Positions 36,413 to 44,929 of a stretch of 56,538 nt of DNA are shown piece by piece (positions within the stretch are counted from its first letter, which is position 1; each line of letters begins with the position of its first letter). The stretch is from Fidelibacterota bacterium (lineage in GTDB: Bacteria; Fidelibacterota; UBA2242), in assembly GCA_018002295.1 (NCBI GenBank), contig JAGNGI010000008.1, positions 1-56,538 of the forward strand, given 5' to 3'. The notes below the pieces were generated by a model that saw nothing but the letters and a program-made list of their open reading frames with translations, had not been told where the DNA came from and made no database searches. Position numbers and translations under genes: made by a program.

Positions 36413-36445
36413 GGCAAGGCGAGTAATTATCCGAATTACCTTACC
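36413..36445 (-). terminator. Hairpin downstream of kamA (weak terminator candidate)
   Basis: On the minus strand GGTAAG-GTAATT pairs with AATTAC and CTTGCC (a four-base bulge between) around loop CGGAT, followed after a few bases by a pyrimidine-rich TCTTCTTTTATT. It lies between the kamA stop and the DUF1887 start and may end the kamA operon. Confidence 0.35.
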
Positions 36446-36470
36446 CTGAAAAATTAAAAGGCGGTGGAAT

Positions 36471-37589
36471 TTAATTTAAAGCTAAATCATTCTCCGCAAC
36501 CAGCGCTTCCGCCATAATATCTCTTACACAGGTAGGTGGTGCGGGTGGCTTACCTGCTTGTCGGTAATGAAATTCTCTGCCTTCGTAATTGCACATAACG
36601 ACTTCTTCGTCAGAAATGGACTTGACATATTCGGGTAGGAGAGGGATTTTTCCGCCTCCACCGGGAGCGTCAATCACGAAATGCGGAACCGCCAGACCGG
36701 AAGTCCAGCCGCGCAGAGCTTTGATAATTTCTAAACCTTTCTCGACTCGGGTGCGGAAGTGTTCGGTACCATAGACCATATCAGCCTGATAAATATAATA
36801 AGGCCGGACGCGCGCTTGGAGCAATTTCTGCATCAGCAATTTCATCACTTCAGGGTCATCGTTTACCCCTTTCAAGAGCACGGTCTGGTTTCCGAGAGGA
36901 ATACCAGCATTAGCCAGGCGGCTAAGAGCCTTGACCGCTTCCGGCGTCAACTCATCCGGATGGTTGAAGTGAACGTTAATGTATAGTGGATGATATTTCT
37001 TCAGGATCCGAACTAATTTCGTAGTAATTCGCTGAGGCAGAAAACAGGGTACGCGGGTGCCAATGCGTAGAATTTGAATATGCGGTATTTGGCGTAGGCT
37101 TGATAGAATATGCTCGATTTTCTGGTCACTCAGCATTAGCGGATCACCGCCTGAAATGATGACATCTCGAATTTCAGGATGTTCTGCAATGTATTTAATT
37201 CCTTGTTGAATAAAGCGCGGACTGATCTTCTGTGCGTCACCGACTTTGCGTTTACGTGTACAAAAACGGCAATATGAGGCACATTCCGGAGAAACAAGAA
37301 AAAGACAGCGATCGGGATAGCGATGGACAATACTGGGTACCGGCGAATCTTTTTCTTCGCTGAGCGGATCGTATTCCAAGCCGCAATCTTCCAATTCAGC
37401 CTTGTCAGGTATAACCTGCCTGTAAATCGGATCGCCTTTCTTTTTAATCAATGAAAAATAATATGGATTGACCTTGATCCGAAAGACTTTGTCAAGCCCA
37501 GCCAACTCGTCATTTGGAAGGTTTAAGGCTTTGGTGATTTGATCCACAGTGGTGAAACTTTTTTGGACCAATTTGCGCCATTTTTCCAT
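36471..37589 (-). CDS. kamA: Lysine 2,3-aminomutase family radical SAM enzyme
   Basis: The SAM-cluster cysteines are Cys103, Cys107 and Cys110 in PECASYCRFCTRKR, and the PLP lysine is Lys314 in DAPGGGGK. Asp270 and Asp307 sit 37 residues apart and align with Asp293 and Asp330 of clostridial lysine 2,3-aminomutase, which bind the lysine epsilon-amino group; glutamate aminomutases replace both. The predicted reaction is L-lysine to L-beta-lysine. At 372 residues it is shorter than the ~416 of the clostridial enzyme. It is the last gene of a four-gene operon, three bases after the GNAT gene. Confidence 0.88.
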   Translation of the reverse strand: MEKWRKLVQKSFTTVDQITKALNLPNDELAGLDKVFRIKVNPYYFSLIKKKGDPIYRQVIPDKAELEDCGLEYDPLSEEKDSPVPSIVHRYPDRCLFLVSPECASYCRFCTRKRKVGDAQKISPRFIQQGIKYIAEHPEIRDVIISGGDPLMLSDQKIEHILSSLRQIPHIQILRIGTRVPCFLPQRITTKLVRILKKYHPLYINVHFNHPDELTPEAVKALSRLANAGIPLGNQTVLLKGVNDDPEVMKLLMQKLLQARVRPYYIYQADMVYGTEHFRTRVEKGLEIIKALRGWTSGLAVPHFVIDAPGGGGKIPLLPEYVKSISDEEVVMCNYEGREFHYRQAGKPPAPPTCVRDIMAEALVAENDLALN

Positions 37590-37592
37590 TTC

Positions 37593-38081
37593 TTATTTAT
37601 TCTCCTGCTTAAAGTATTTTACAAAAATTACTCGGTCATCACCCTGGCGATAAAAATCTTTAATTTGGGCGGCAATTGCATAACCATTTTTCAGATAAAA
37701 ATTGCGGGTTGGTAAATATTTCTCCTGGGAGGAAGTTTCAATTATAATCAGATGGCCATGCTGGGCTTGGACAGCGGTTTCTACATAAGTCAACAAGTCT
37801 GTGCCGATGCCTTTGCCCTGAACCTGGGGAGCCACTGCAATCCAGTAAAGATCAAAAGTACCCTCAGTGGCAGGGGTAGGTCCATAGCAAACATAACCGG
37901 CGAGTTTCTGGCCATTGATGGCTACAAATATTAAATAATCAGTTTGGTTAGGTTTTGTCAAAGCGGTGTCAATCAATTCCATAGCCACCCTAATTTCCGC
38001 CGTAGTAAACATCTGGGTATCGCTTAATATTTTCAGAATCTCGGCTCGATCGGTGGATTTTATCTCGCGAATCATGTTCAT
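37593..38081 (-). CDS. GNAT family N-acetyltransferase
   Basis: The acetyl-CoA pyrophosphate loop reads APQVQGKGIG at 84-93 after a beta-bulged strand (FDLYWIAV), and the C-terminal half has the usual NGYAIAAQIKDFY. The single 162-residue GNAT domain is shorter than AblB, the ~270-residue beta-lysine acetyltransferase that partners AblA. It overlaps the preceding ATP-grasp gene by four bases and lies next to kamA, so beta-lysine or a beta-lysyl product is a plausible substrate. This is inference; N-acetylation elsewhere is possible. Confidence 0.88.
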   Translation of the reverse strand: MNMIREIKSTDRAEILKILSDTQMFTTAEIRVAMELIDTALTKPNQTDYLIFVAINGQKLAGYVCYGPTPATEGTFDLYWIAVAPQVQGKGIGTDLLTYVETAVQAQHGHLIIIETSSQEKYLPTRNFYLKNGYAIAAQIKDFYRQGDDRVIFVKYFKQENK

Positions 38082-39094
38082 CTTCTTCGCCTGTTCAAAG
38101 CCTGTTTTATAAGAAAAACAACAAATGTTTCGTAACTGATACCGGCGGCATTTAAAGCCCGAACAAAACCAGCAGAAGGCGAAATATCAGGATTGGGATT
38201 ATATTCCAGTACAAATAAATTACCGGCGGCATCCATACGAATATCAATTCGTCCATAATCTCGACCACGCAAAGCGTGATAAACCGCTAAACTAAGGCTA
38301 GTCAATTTTTCGTTAAGTTCGGCACTAATCGGAGCCGGACAAACCGGTGGGGTCATTTGATAAACGGGGTGATCACTGAGCCACTTAGCTTCGTAGCTAG
38401 TGATGGGAAAATACTCTTCGCTGACCTGTTCGAAATTAATTTCAGAAGGTGGCAAAACCAGTGGATTTTCATTGCCGAGAATACTGACATTGAATTCGCG
38501 GCTGGCTATATATTTTTCAACCAAAATTGGTTGCTTATACTTAGCCAGTAACTCTCCGACGATCGACTTTAATTCAATCAGATCATTGACGACTGAATTC
38601 TGAGTAATACCGATACTACCATCTTCCCTCGAAGGCTTAGCAATCAATGGAAAATCCAGACTGCAGGTTTCCGGAATAGATTCGTAGACGTAAAAATCAG
38701 GCGTGGGAATTCCTATGGCTTTAAAAATATTTTTCGATAACACTTTATTCTGTGCCAGACCAAGCGTTAGAGGAGAATTACCGGTATAAGGCAAATCTAG
38801 CATCTCCCAGAGTCCGGCGACATTCATTTCCTGGTCGGTGCGACTTTGCCAACCTTCACAGAGATTGAAAATTACATCCGGCTGGAAGGAGTTAATTTTT
38901 ATTAAATCCTCATCAATGTTTAAAATCGGAAGCATTTCGGCTACGTAACCGCAATTATTCAGAGCCGTATAAACGGCGGCAGCTTCATCTCTAACGGCGA
39001 TTTCCGAAATAATGTCCGGATCAAAATTTGAATCTACCGATTGCAAATCGTTGAAGACCACCAGAATTTTGATCTTCTGAGATTCGGATGACAT
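38078..39094 (-). CDS. D-Ala-D-Ala ligase-like ATP-grasp enzyme (copy 1)
   Basis: ATP-grasp landmarks are PDVIFNLCEGW at 72-82, LPYTGNSPLTLGLAQNK at 101-117, LVEKYI at 191-196, SYEAKW at 233-238, GRIDIR at 281-286 and LEYNPNPD at 296-303 (Glu297 and Asn299 bind Mg2+). The family joins a carboxylate, as acyl-phosphate, to an amine. It is a paralogue of the next gene upstream, with the shared YEAKW. It lacks the peptidoglycan neighbours of a true Ddl, so ligation of a non-standard amino acid is suspected. Confidence 0.85.
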   Translation of the reverse strand: MSSESQKIKILVVFNDLQSVDSNFDPDIISEIAVRDEAAAVYTALNNCGYVAEMLPILNIDEDLIKINSFQPDVIFNLCEGWQSRTDQEMNVAGLWEMLDLPYTGNSPLTLGLAQNKVLSKNIFKAIGIPTPDFYVYESIPETCSLDFPLIAKPSREDGSIGITQNSVVNDLIELKSIVGELLAKYKQPILVEKYIASREFNVSILGNENPLVLPPSEINFEQVSEEYFPITSYEAKWLSDHPVYQMTPPVCPAPISAELNEKLTSLSLAVYHALRGRDYGRIDIRMDAAGNLFVLEYNPNPDISPSAGFVRALNAAGISYETFVVFLIKQALNRRRR

Positions 39095-40146
39095 TAGGAC
39101 AAGCCGTATCTCCGGGCGGCGACCTGAACGACTTGGTTTAACATTGCAGGATAGGTATAACCGGCAGTGCGCGCGGCTTTGGGAAAACAGGAATTATCTT
39201 CTGGATTAGGCAAGATCCCCGGCAAAGGATTGATCTCTAAAATATGGGCGACCCCATTTTCATCCAGACGGACATCCAATCGGCACCAGTCTCTAATATT
39301 TAAAATCCGGCAAGTTCTACGAACAAGTAGTTCGATTTGATTCTTCAGATTATCATCAATTTGAGCCGGGCAGGTGAAAATATTTAGCGGTTTTTCTGGC
39401 CGATCCCAAATCCATTTGGCTTCATAGGAGTAGATCGGTTGAGCACCGGTCGGCAATTGTGAAAAATCCATACCGATAATCGGCAGAACTTCCATTTCGG
39501 GGCTATTGCCTAGGATTGCGACCGTAAATTCCGGCCCAGCCAGGTACTTTTCCATGATTACCGGTTCATTATTATATTTAGCAAAACAACTTGCAATCAC
39601 GTCATCAGCTTGTTCTTTTGAGTAAACCACCGAATTATCAAAAATGCCTTTGCTACTACCTTCTGCTAACGGTTTAACGATAGCCGGAAATTTAAAATTT
39701 TCCGCAAAACCATCGTCCCCGGGATATATGACCTGAAAGGTAGCATTCGGAATGTGATAATAGCTCAAAATTTCTTTACAACGTGCTTTATTCAGACAAA
39801 TTGCCAGTGTTAAAGGATCGGAACCGGTATATGGTAAACCCAGCCTTTCGCAGATTAAGGGCACATAGGATTCGCGCCAATCGCCAAATAGCCCTTCCGT
39901 AACATTAAAAACGATGTCCGGGCGGCTTTGTTCTAAACCGTGCGCGACCTCGTCATCACCTTCAAAGCTGACTACCTGATGATTATTTAATTGGAGAGCA
40001 TCTACGATTGCCTCAATCGTTTGAGGGTCATCACCCTCGGCAAAAAGGTCGGGAGGAATGTCTTCGTCGTCCGGATCGACGGCAAAGCGCTTACGATACT
40101 CCTTTCTCAAACCTTCTTTTGTGCTATACGTTAATGCAATTTTCAT
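39094..40146 (-). CDS. D-Ala-D-Ala ligase-like ATP-grasp enzyme (copy 2)
   Basis: It has NVTEGLFGDWRE at 81-92, LPYTGSDPLTLAICLNK at 104-120, VIMEKYL at 196-202, SYEAKW at 240-245, CRLDVR at 288-293 and LEINPLPG at 303-310, the last closer to true Ddl than copy 1. An acidic insertion (DPDDEDIPPDLFAEGDD) at 24-40 is unusual. It is the first gene of the operon and touches copy 1 by one base (stop and start share a base). Two successive ligases suggest stepwise assembly of a small peptide. Confidence 0.85.
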   Translation of the reverse strand: MKIALTYSTKEGLRKEYRKRFAVDPDDEDIPPDLFAEGDDPQTIEAIVDALQLNNHQVVSFEGDDEVAHGLEQSRPDIVFNVTEGLFGDWRESYVPLICERLGLPYTGSDPLTLAICLNKARCKEILSYYHIPNATFQVIYPGDDGFAENFKFPAIVKPLAEGSSKGIFDNSVVYSKEQADDVIASCFAKYNNEPVIMEKYLAGPEFTVAILGNSPEMEVLPIIGMDFSQLPTGAQPIYSYEAKWIWDRPEKPLNIFTCPAQIDDNLKNQIELLVRRTCRILNIRDWCRLDVRLDENGVAHILEINPLPGILPNPEDNSCFPKAARTAGYTYPAMLNQVVQVAARRYGLS

Positions 40147-40164
40147 TTTTTATGGCGTGAAATT

Positions 40165-40192
40165 TACATATTATTTTTGAAATGCAAGTAAA
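40165..40192 (-). promoter_or_regulatory. Candidate promoter of the ATP-grasp/GNAT/kamA operon
   Basis: On the minus strand TTTACT (40187-40192), 16 bases and TATGTA (40165-40170) precede the first gene, giving a leader of only ~15 bases. It lies just after the terminator of the upstream gene, so an independent start is needed somewhere here. Confidence 0.4.
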
Positions 40193-40225
40193 ATATTTTT
40201 ATAAATTGAAATTTCTTTAAAATTC

Positions 40226-40247
40226 TAAAAAGCCCAATCCTTTGGGG
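40226..40247 (-). terminator. Intrinsic terminator after the GH10-like gene and ribosomal superoperon
   Basis: On the minus strand CCCAA-AGGA-TTGGG (40233-40246) is followed by CTTTTT. It separates the ribosomal superoperon plus the GH10-like gene from the ATP-grasp operon. Confidence 0.6.
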
Positions 40248-40295
40248 AATGCTATTTTAGGATTACAAATTGTTGTATAGGAAAATATCTCCAAC

Positions 40296-41477
40296 CTAAC
40301 GCGGGTGGGCAATCTCAAAGGCTTTACGGACAACAGGATAGTATTGCGGGTCTTTCAAAAAGGTCTCGTAAGAGAAAAATACTATATTTTGAAATTGATT
40401 ATTCAAAGTTAATATCGTTTTAGTCATAGCCTCGTATTGACTCTGATTATAGACACTAATACCGACCCAGACATTATTTTTATTTATATTAGGGTCAATT
40501 TTCCTCAGGATTTTTTGGAATTGCTTAGTATCTTTGGTATAGTTCATCAAGACCACGAAATCCAGCCAGTCTTGCCTTAACCAATATTGCCAGTCTTGAA
40601 AGAAATTTTTACGGGCATCGTCCGGATCGGGCTTGACGGCCGCACTTAATTGTAGGGACGGTCGAATTTCTCGTAAATTCTTGCGGGCATTATGAACGAA
40701 ATCAGAAATGGCATCTCGCCGAAAGTCTTCCCATTTGAGCATTAAAGAATCAATTTCCGCCAGTTCTAATCCTTTATAAAGTGATTTGTCGGAGAGGGTT
40801 AAGAGGAGAGGATCAATTCCATATTTCTCACGAAATAATATGCGGCCAATAGGATTGTAATCGTAACAATTTTTCGCATAACGAACGTAATCAAGATGAA
40901 TGCCATCGAGGTCATAATTGGTGGCTAATTCCCGAATAATATCAATGAGGTATTTACGCACTTCCGGTAAGAGGGGCGATAAATAGATTCCTTCGGTACC
41001 CAAGGTGTTGAAATCAGTGGCACGGCGTTGGATATCTTTTATACCATTGGCATCTACCGTACACCACTCGGGATGTTGGTACAAAAGGTGATTTTCATTT
41101 TTCGGTTTCTGATCAGATGTCCATAGCAAAAATACATTAACCCAGGCATGGACTCTCAATCCATAACTATGGGCTTGGTTGAGGGTATATTCCAGTGGAT
41201 CCCAGTTATTGTTGTTTAGTAACTCACTATAGACTACAATTTCGGAGTGATAAAATGCATCACCGCGACCACGAACTTGAACAAACAGATCTTTTATATC
41301 ATTTAGAACGGCGAAGTTAACGAAGCCATCTATTTTCTCTTTAGAATTGAGCTGGTCGCGAATTACCCATAAGCCGAGGTTGGTCTGGGCTCGAGCGGTG
41401 ACCGTTAGACTATAAATTAGAAGGGCAGTCATCGCGACTGCCCTGATTTTTAAAGATAATTGATTTTTCAAAAACAA
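40296..41477 (-). CDS. Secreted family-10-like glycosyl hydrolase (GHL10/YngK-type)
   Basis: A signal peptide (hydrophobic ~12-27, then ARAQT) leads a TIM-barrel-like domain with LGLWVIRDQL, DLFVQVRGRGDAFYHSE, LRVHAWVNVFLLW and YDLDGIHLDYVRYA, features of the GHL10 (PF02638) group; DGIHLDYVRY likely holds acidic active-site residues. Substrates are probably cell-wall or surface glycans. The start is TTG (41477, or 41471). It begins 14 bases after rplQ and is followed by a terminator, so it appears to ride on the ribosomal transcript. Confidence 0.82.
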   Translation of the reverse strand: MFLKNQLSLKIRAVAMTALLIYSLTVTARAQTNLGLWVIRDQLNSKEKIDGFVNFAVLNDIKDLFVQVRGRGDAFYHSEIVVYSELLNNNNWDPLEYTLNQAHSYGLRVHAWVNVFLLWTSDQKPKNENHLLYQHPEWCTVDANGIKDIQRRATDFNTLGTEGIYLSPLLPEVRKYLIDIIRELATNYDLDGIHLDYVRYAKNCYDYNPIGRILFREKYGIDPLLLTLSDKSLYKGLELAEIDSLMLKWEDFRRDAISDFVHNARKNLREIRPSLQLSAAVKPDPDDARKNFFQDWQYWLRQDWLDFVVLMNYTKDTKQFQKILRKIDPNINKNNVWVGISVYNQSQYEAMTKTILTLNNQFQNIVFFSYETFLKDPQYYPVVRKAFEIAHPR

Positions 41478-41491
41478 TCCAACAAGTTTAT

Positions 41492-42085
41492 TTACTCAGT
41501 CTCCGATGCGGGTTCGGCTTTTTCGCCTGATATATTTTCTGGTGGGATATCTTCTTTTACTTCTGCTTGGGCTGATTGTTTTTCTTCTTTTTTGGCCTGA
41601 GTTTTTTTGGTAGGCTTGGTCTTAGCTGGAGTTGGTTCTTTTTCTACTTCTGTTGATTTTTCCTCTTTCTTCCCCTGAACTGATTTAGTCGCCTCTGAAC
41701 CAGCCTTCTTCTTTTTTTCTTCCGGTTGTTTATAATCTACAAATTCGATTAAAGAAACAGCCGCATTATCATTATCGCGATAGCCTAGTTTAATAATTCG
41801 AGTATAACCCCCGGTGCGATTTGCATACTGCGGAGCAATGTCTTCGAATAATTTATTTACTAAATCGCGATCCTGAATAAATCGGAAAGCAAGGCGACGG
41901 GAATGGACAGTATCTCTCTTGCCATAAGTAATCAAGCGTTCAACTACGCGACGTAACTCTTTTGCTTTTGCGTCAGTAGTTTTTATTCTACCATTTATCA
42001 GCATTGCCTTCGTTAAACTTTGTATTAGCGCCTTGCGCTGGTCAGTTGATCGGCCTAATTTAGCTACCTTTTTCTGGTGGCGCAT
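41492..42085 (-). CDS. rplQ: Ribosomal protein L17 with long charged C-terminal extension
   Basis: Residues 1-116 are a normal L17 (MRHQKKVAKLGRSTDQRKALIQSL, RTGGYTRI). Residues ~117-197 are an added low-complexity tail of Lys, Glu, Pro, Ala and Ser that is Lys-rich first and Glu-rich last, probably disordered. Bacterial L17 usually stops near 120-130. It is the last ribosomal gene of the superoperon, 21 bases after rpoA. Confidence 0.95.
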   Translation of the reverse strand: MRHQKKVAKLGRSTDQRKALIQSLTKAMLINGRIKTTDAKAKELRRVVERLITYGKRDTVHSRRLAFRFIQDRDLVNKLFEDIAPQYANRTGGYTRIIKLGYRDNDNAAVSLIEFVDYKQPEEKKKKAGSEATKSVQGKKEEKSTEVEKEPTPAKTKPTKKTQAKKEEKQSAQAEVKEDIPPENISGEKAEPASETE

Positions 42086-42106
42086 ATCAGTGGTACTCCT
42101 TTTGGG

Positions 42107-43087
42107 TTATTCTTCTTTCTCGACGAGGTATTTGTCAACATCCATGCCGAATTCCAAGCCCATGCTTTTCAATTTGGTCATTAACTCATTTAGAGATTTT
42201 CGTCCGAAATTTTTGAACTTTAGCATATCGGCTTCTTCATGGGAAACCAGATCGGCAATGGTACGGATGTTGTTGGCTTTTAAGCAATTGTACGATCTAA
42301 CGGATAACTCCATTTCATCCACGCTCTTTTTGAGCAGATTCCTGATTTTAAGGACATCTTCGCTGGGTTCTTCACGTTGAAATTCGATCGGTTTAGCTTC
42401 GACGCGTGAAAAAAGGCTAAAGAAATCGCGTAGAATTTTAGAGGCTAGATCGAGGGATTCATCGGGAGTAATGCTATCATCAGTCGTAATTTCCAGGGTT
42501 AGTTTCTCGAGAATTTCACGGGCGGTACCGGGCACATTTTCGACTTTATAGGATACATTAAGAATGGGTGAAAAAATCGAATCAATGAAAATCGTTCCAA
42601 TCGGATAATCGGGCAGCTTATTCTTCTCCGCTGGTACCCAACCTGTGCCTCGGGCGATCCTAATCTCAATATTGAAATCGGCATCCTCATTCATCGTACA
42701 GATATGTAAATCCGGATTCAAGATCTTAAACTGGGTAATATTTTCGCCAATCATTCCGGCCGTAAATTCACCAGCGCCTTTAAAATGGAGAGTGACTTTA
42801 TCTGGCTTGGGATCGAATAGTTTGAGGCGAACTTGTTTCAGATTAAGAATTATTTCCGCAACATCTTCACGTACTCCAGGAATAGTGGAAAATTCATGCA
42901 AAACGCCATCAATTTTGATCGAACAGATTGCCGCACCCGGTATCGAAGTCAAGAGAACCCGTCGCAGGGCATTACCGATGGTGATGCCAAAACCCCGTTC
43001 CAGCGGCTGTAGATAATAAATGCCATGAGTGTCATTAGAATTTTCGTCTTTAACGACTCTGGCGATTATTTGATCGTAAACAGTCAT
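42107..43087 (-). CDS. rpoA: RNA polymerase alpha subunit
   Basis: The N-terminal assembly domain (~1-230) contains ERGFGITIGNALRRVLLTSIPG. The C-terminal domain (~250-315) has ELSVRSYNCLKANNI, keeping the Arg, Asn, Cys and Lys that in E. coli contact UP-element DNA and activators. UP-element recognition is therefore likely retained. Length 326 is typical. It lies between rpsD and rplQ as in the classical alpha operon. Confidence 0.98.
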   Translation of the reverse strand: MTVYDQIIARVVKDENSNDTHGIYYLQPLERGFGITIGNALRRVLLTSIPGAAICSIKIDGVLHEFSTIPGVREDVAEIILNLKQVRLKLFDPKPDKVTLHFKGAGEFTAGMIGENITQFKILNPDLHICTMNEDADFNIEIRIARGTGWVPAEKNKLPDYPIGTIFIDSIFSPILNVSYKVENVPGTAREILEKLTLEITTDDSITPDESLDLASKILRDFFSLFSRVEAKPIEFQREEPSEDVLKIRNLLKKSVDEMELSVRSYNCLKANNIRTIADLVSHEEADMLKFKNFGRKSLNELMTKLKSMGLEFGMDVDKYLVEKEE

Positions 43088-43098
43088 TATTTCCCTCC

Positions 43099-43731
43099 TT
43101 ATTTAGAATAAAGTTCGACAACCAATTGTTCGTTGACATCAACGTTCATCTGATCTCTTTCCGGGACTTGGATGAAAATTCCCTGCATTTTGGCTTTGTC
43201 AAGAATCAACCAGGGTAGTTCGTGCTCGCCGCGGATTCGTTTCATCGAATCATGAATTACCTGCAATTTCTTGCTTTTTTCTCTAACCTGAATGACATCA
43301 CCAGCTTTGAGTTGATAGGAAGGGACATCAACGACGCGGTTGTTTACGGTAAAATGGCGGTGGCTGACTAGCTCGCGTGCCATCCGCCGGGATGAAGCAA
43401 AGCCAAGCCGATAGACGACATTATCCAGTCTTCTTTCCAGAATCTTCATCAGGTTAGTACCGGTGACGCCCTTCTGGCGATTGGCTAATTCGAAATATTG
43501 GCGGAACTGTTTTTCTAGAACGCCATAAATTCTCTTTATTTTCTGTTTTTCACGTAATTGGATTCCATAATTTGACAAACGTGGATGAGCAGTCTGACTG
43601 CCATGTTGACCGGGGATATAACTTTTCGTTTCAAAAGAGCATTTGGTGCTGTTACAGCGTTCGCCTTTCAGAAAAAGTTTTTTACCCTCCCGGCGACATA
43701 GTTTGCATACTGGACCTGTATATCTTGCCAT
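43099..43731 (-). CDS. rpsD: Ribosomal protein S4, zinc-binding type
   Basis: Cys9, Cys12, Cys26 and Cys31 in the N-terminal region form a zinc site, the C+ version of S4. The S4 RNA-binding domain follows (RRLDNVVYRLGFASSRRMARELVSHRHFTVN). S4 is a primary 16S binder and in many bacteria represses its own operon. Length 210 is typical. Confidence 0.98.
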   Translation of the reverse strand: MARYTGPVCKLCRREGKKLFLKGERCNSTKCSFETKSYIPGQHGSQTAHPRLSNYGIQLREKQKIKRIYGVLEKQFRQYFELANRQKGVTGTNLMKILERRLDNVVYRLGFASSRRMARELVSHRHFTVNNRVVDVPSYQLKAGDVIQVREKSKKLQVIHDSMKRIRGEHELPWLILDKAKMQGIFIQVPERDQMNVDVNEQLVVELYSK

Positions 43732-43753
43732 TAAATATTCTCCATTTTAGAAA

Positions 43754-44146
43754 TTATACTCTTCTCCGCTTTGGAGGCCGGCAACCGTTGTGCGGTATCG
43801 GGGTAACGTCCTTAATAGCTGAAATTTGTAGTCCGGCTAAATTCAGCGCTCGGATAGCGGCTTCTCTGCCCGCGCCTGGGCCTTTGACTCGTACTTCGAC
43901 GCGCTGTAATCCAAGATTAATGGCTTCTTGAGCTGCTTTTGTGGCGGCTTGCTGAGAAGCGTAGGGCGTGTTCTTGCGCGAGCCTTTGAAACCGGCTGTT
44001 CCAGCTGAAGCCCAGGAAATTACATTACCATAGTTATCGGTTAGTGATATTATCGTATTGTTGAAGGTTGCTTTGATGGTAGCAATTCCTTCCGATTCAA
44101 CTTTTGTGCGTTTCTTCTTTTTTACGGTAGAACGTTTGGGTGGCAA
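43754..44146 (-). CDS. rpsK: Ribosomal protein S11
   Basis: It has the typical core ([38 protein letters not shown]) and ends in [12 protein letters not shown], the conserved 3'-platform contact region. The N-terminus is a short basic run (KKKKRTK). Length 130. It lies 17 bases after rpsM. Confidence 0.98.
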   Translation of the reverse strand: MPPKRSTVKKKKRTKVESEGIATIKATFNNTIISLTDNYGNVISWASAGTAGFKGSRKNTPYASQQAATKAAQEAINLGLQRVEVRVKGPGAGREAAIRALNLAGLQISAIKDVTPIPHNGCRPPKRRRV

Positions 44147-44163
44147 ATCAAATACCTCCTATT

Positions 44164-44550
44164 TTATCCTTTTTTCCCGACTTTTACTTTCTTACGGCTA
44201 ACTGTGCGCCGTGGTCCTTTGCGCGTGCGAGCATTGGTTTTAGTCCGTTGACCGCGAACCGGCAAACCTCGACGATGGCGCAAGCCGCGATAACAACCAA
44301 TATCCATTAGGCGTTTGATGTTCATCTGAACTTCTGTGCGCAAAGTACCTTCAACTTTATATTCATTGCTGATCACATTGCGGATATCGCGCACCTGTTC
44401 TTCGGTTAGCGCTTTTACCCGGATTTCAGGATCAACTCCCGCTTTCTGCAGGATGTCCATAGCATTAGCCCGGCCAATTCCATAGATGTATGCCAAGGCT
44501 ATTTTCACTTTCTTTTCGTTCGGTAAATCTACACCGGCAATTCGAGCCAA
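44164..44550 (-). CDS. rpsM: Ribosomal protein S13
   Basis: [26 protein letters not shown] is the standard opening, followed by the helix-two-turns-helix and the [25 protein letters not shown] motif; the basic tail contacts tRNA in the P site. Length 128. It lies 19 bases after rpmJ. Confidence 0.98.
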   Translation of the reverse strand: MARIAGVDLPNEKKVKIALAYIYGIGRANAMDILQKAGVDPEIRVKALTEEQVRDIRNVISNEYKVEGTLRTEVQMNIKRLMDIGCYRGLRHRRGLPVRGQRTKTNARTRKGPRRTVSRKKVKVGKKG

Positions 44551-44569
44551 ATTTTCCTCCTAATTGCTT

Positions 44570-44683
44570 TTATCCCTGTCGCTGTTTATGTTTTGGATTG
44601 GTACAAATAACTCGCACTACTCCTTTGCGACGGATAATTTTACATTTGTTACAAATTTTCTTAACTGATGATCTTACTTTCAT
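44570..44683 (-). CDS. rpmJ: Ribosomal protein L36, zinc-binding type
   Basis: This 37-residue protein reads [19 protein letters not shown] onward and ends KHKQRQG. Cys11, Cys14, Cys27 and His32 form the L36 zinc site. It fills the gap between infA (16 bases) and rpsM (19 bases), its normal place in the alpha operon. Confidence 0.96.
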   Translation of the reverse strand: MKVRSSVKKICNKCKIIRRKGVVRVICTNPKHKQRQG

Positions 44684-44699
44684 TTTCTATATCCAATCT

Positions 44700-44918
44700 T
44701 CATTTATAGCGATAAGTTATGCGACCCTTGGTCAAATCATAGGGTGATAGCTCCATGGTAACCTTATCACCCGGTAAAATCTTGATAAAGTGCATCCGCA
44801 TTTTACCGGAAACGTGCGCCAGAACTTCATGTCCATTCTCGAGCACTACCCGAAAGGAAGCGTTCGGCAAATTTTCCTTAATTATTCCGTCAACTTTTAT
44901 CAATTTTTCTTTTACCAC
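44700..44918 (-). CDS. infA: Translation initiation factor IF-1
   Basis: The OB-fold protein of 72 residues has [23 protein letters not shown] and ends [15 protein letters not shown]. The start is taken as GTG at 44918, with AAGG eight bases upstream and the usual length. An in-frame start at 45029 would add a tail read out of the map gene and is rejected. IF-1 binds the 30S A site during initiation. Confidence 0.95.
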   Translation of the reverse strand: MVKEKLIKVDGIIKENLPNASFRVVLENGHEVLAHVSGKMRMHFIKILPGDKVTMELSPYDLTKGRITYRYK

Positions 44919-44929
44919 TTTTTTTTCCT

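Noticed and set aside
34945-36470. CRISPR array beside the DUF1887 gene
   Set aside because: I scanned both flanks and saw no regularly spaced direct repeats and no cas gene in the window.
36471-37589. EpmB (EF-P lysine aminomutase) for the KamA-like protein
   Set aside because: The cluster context SYCRFCTRKRKVG and the GTEHFRT segment match free-lysine aminomutases, and no epmA or efp is adjacent. EpmB is not fully excluded.
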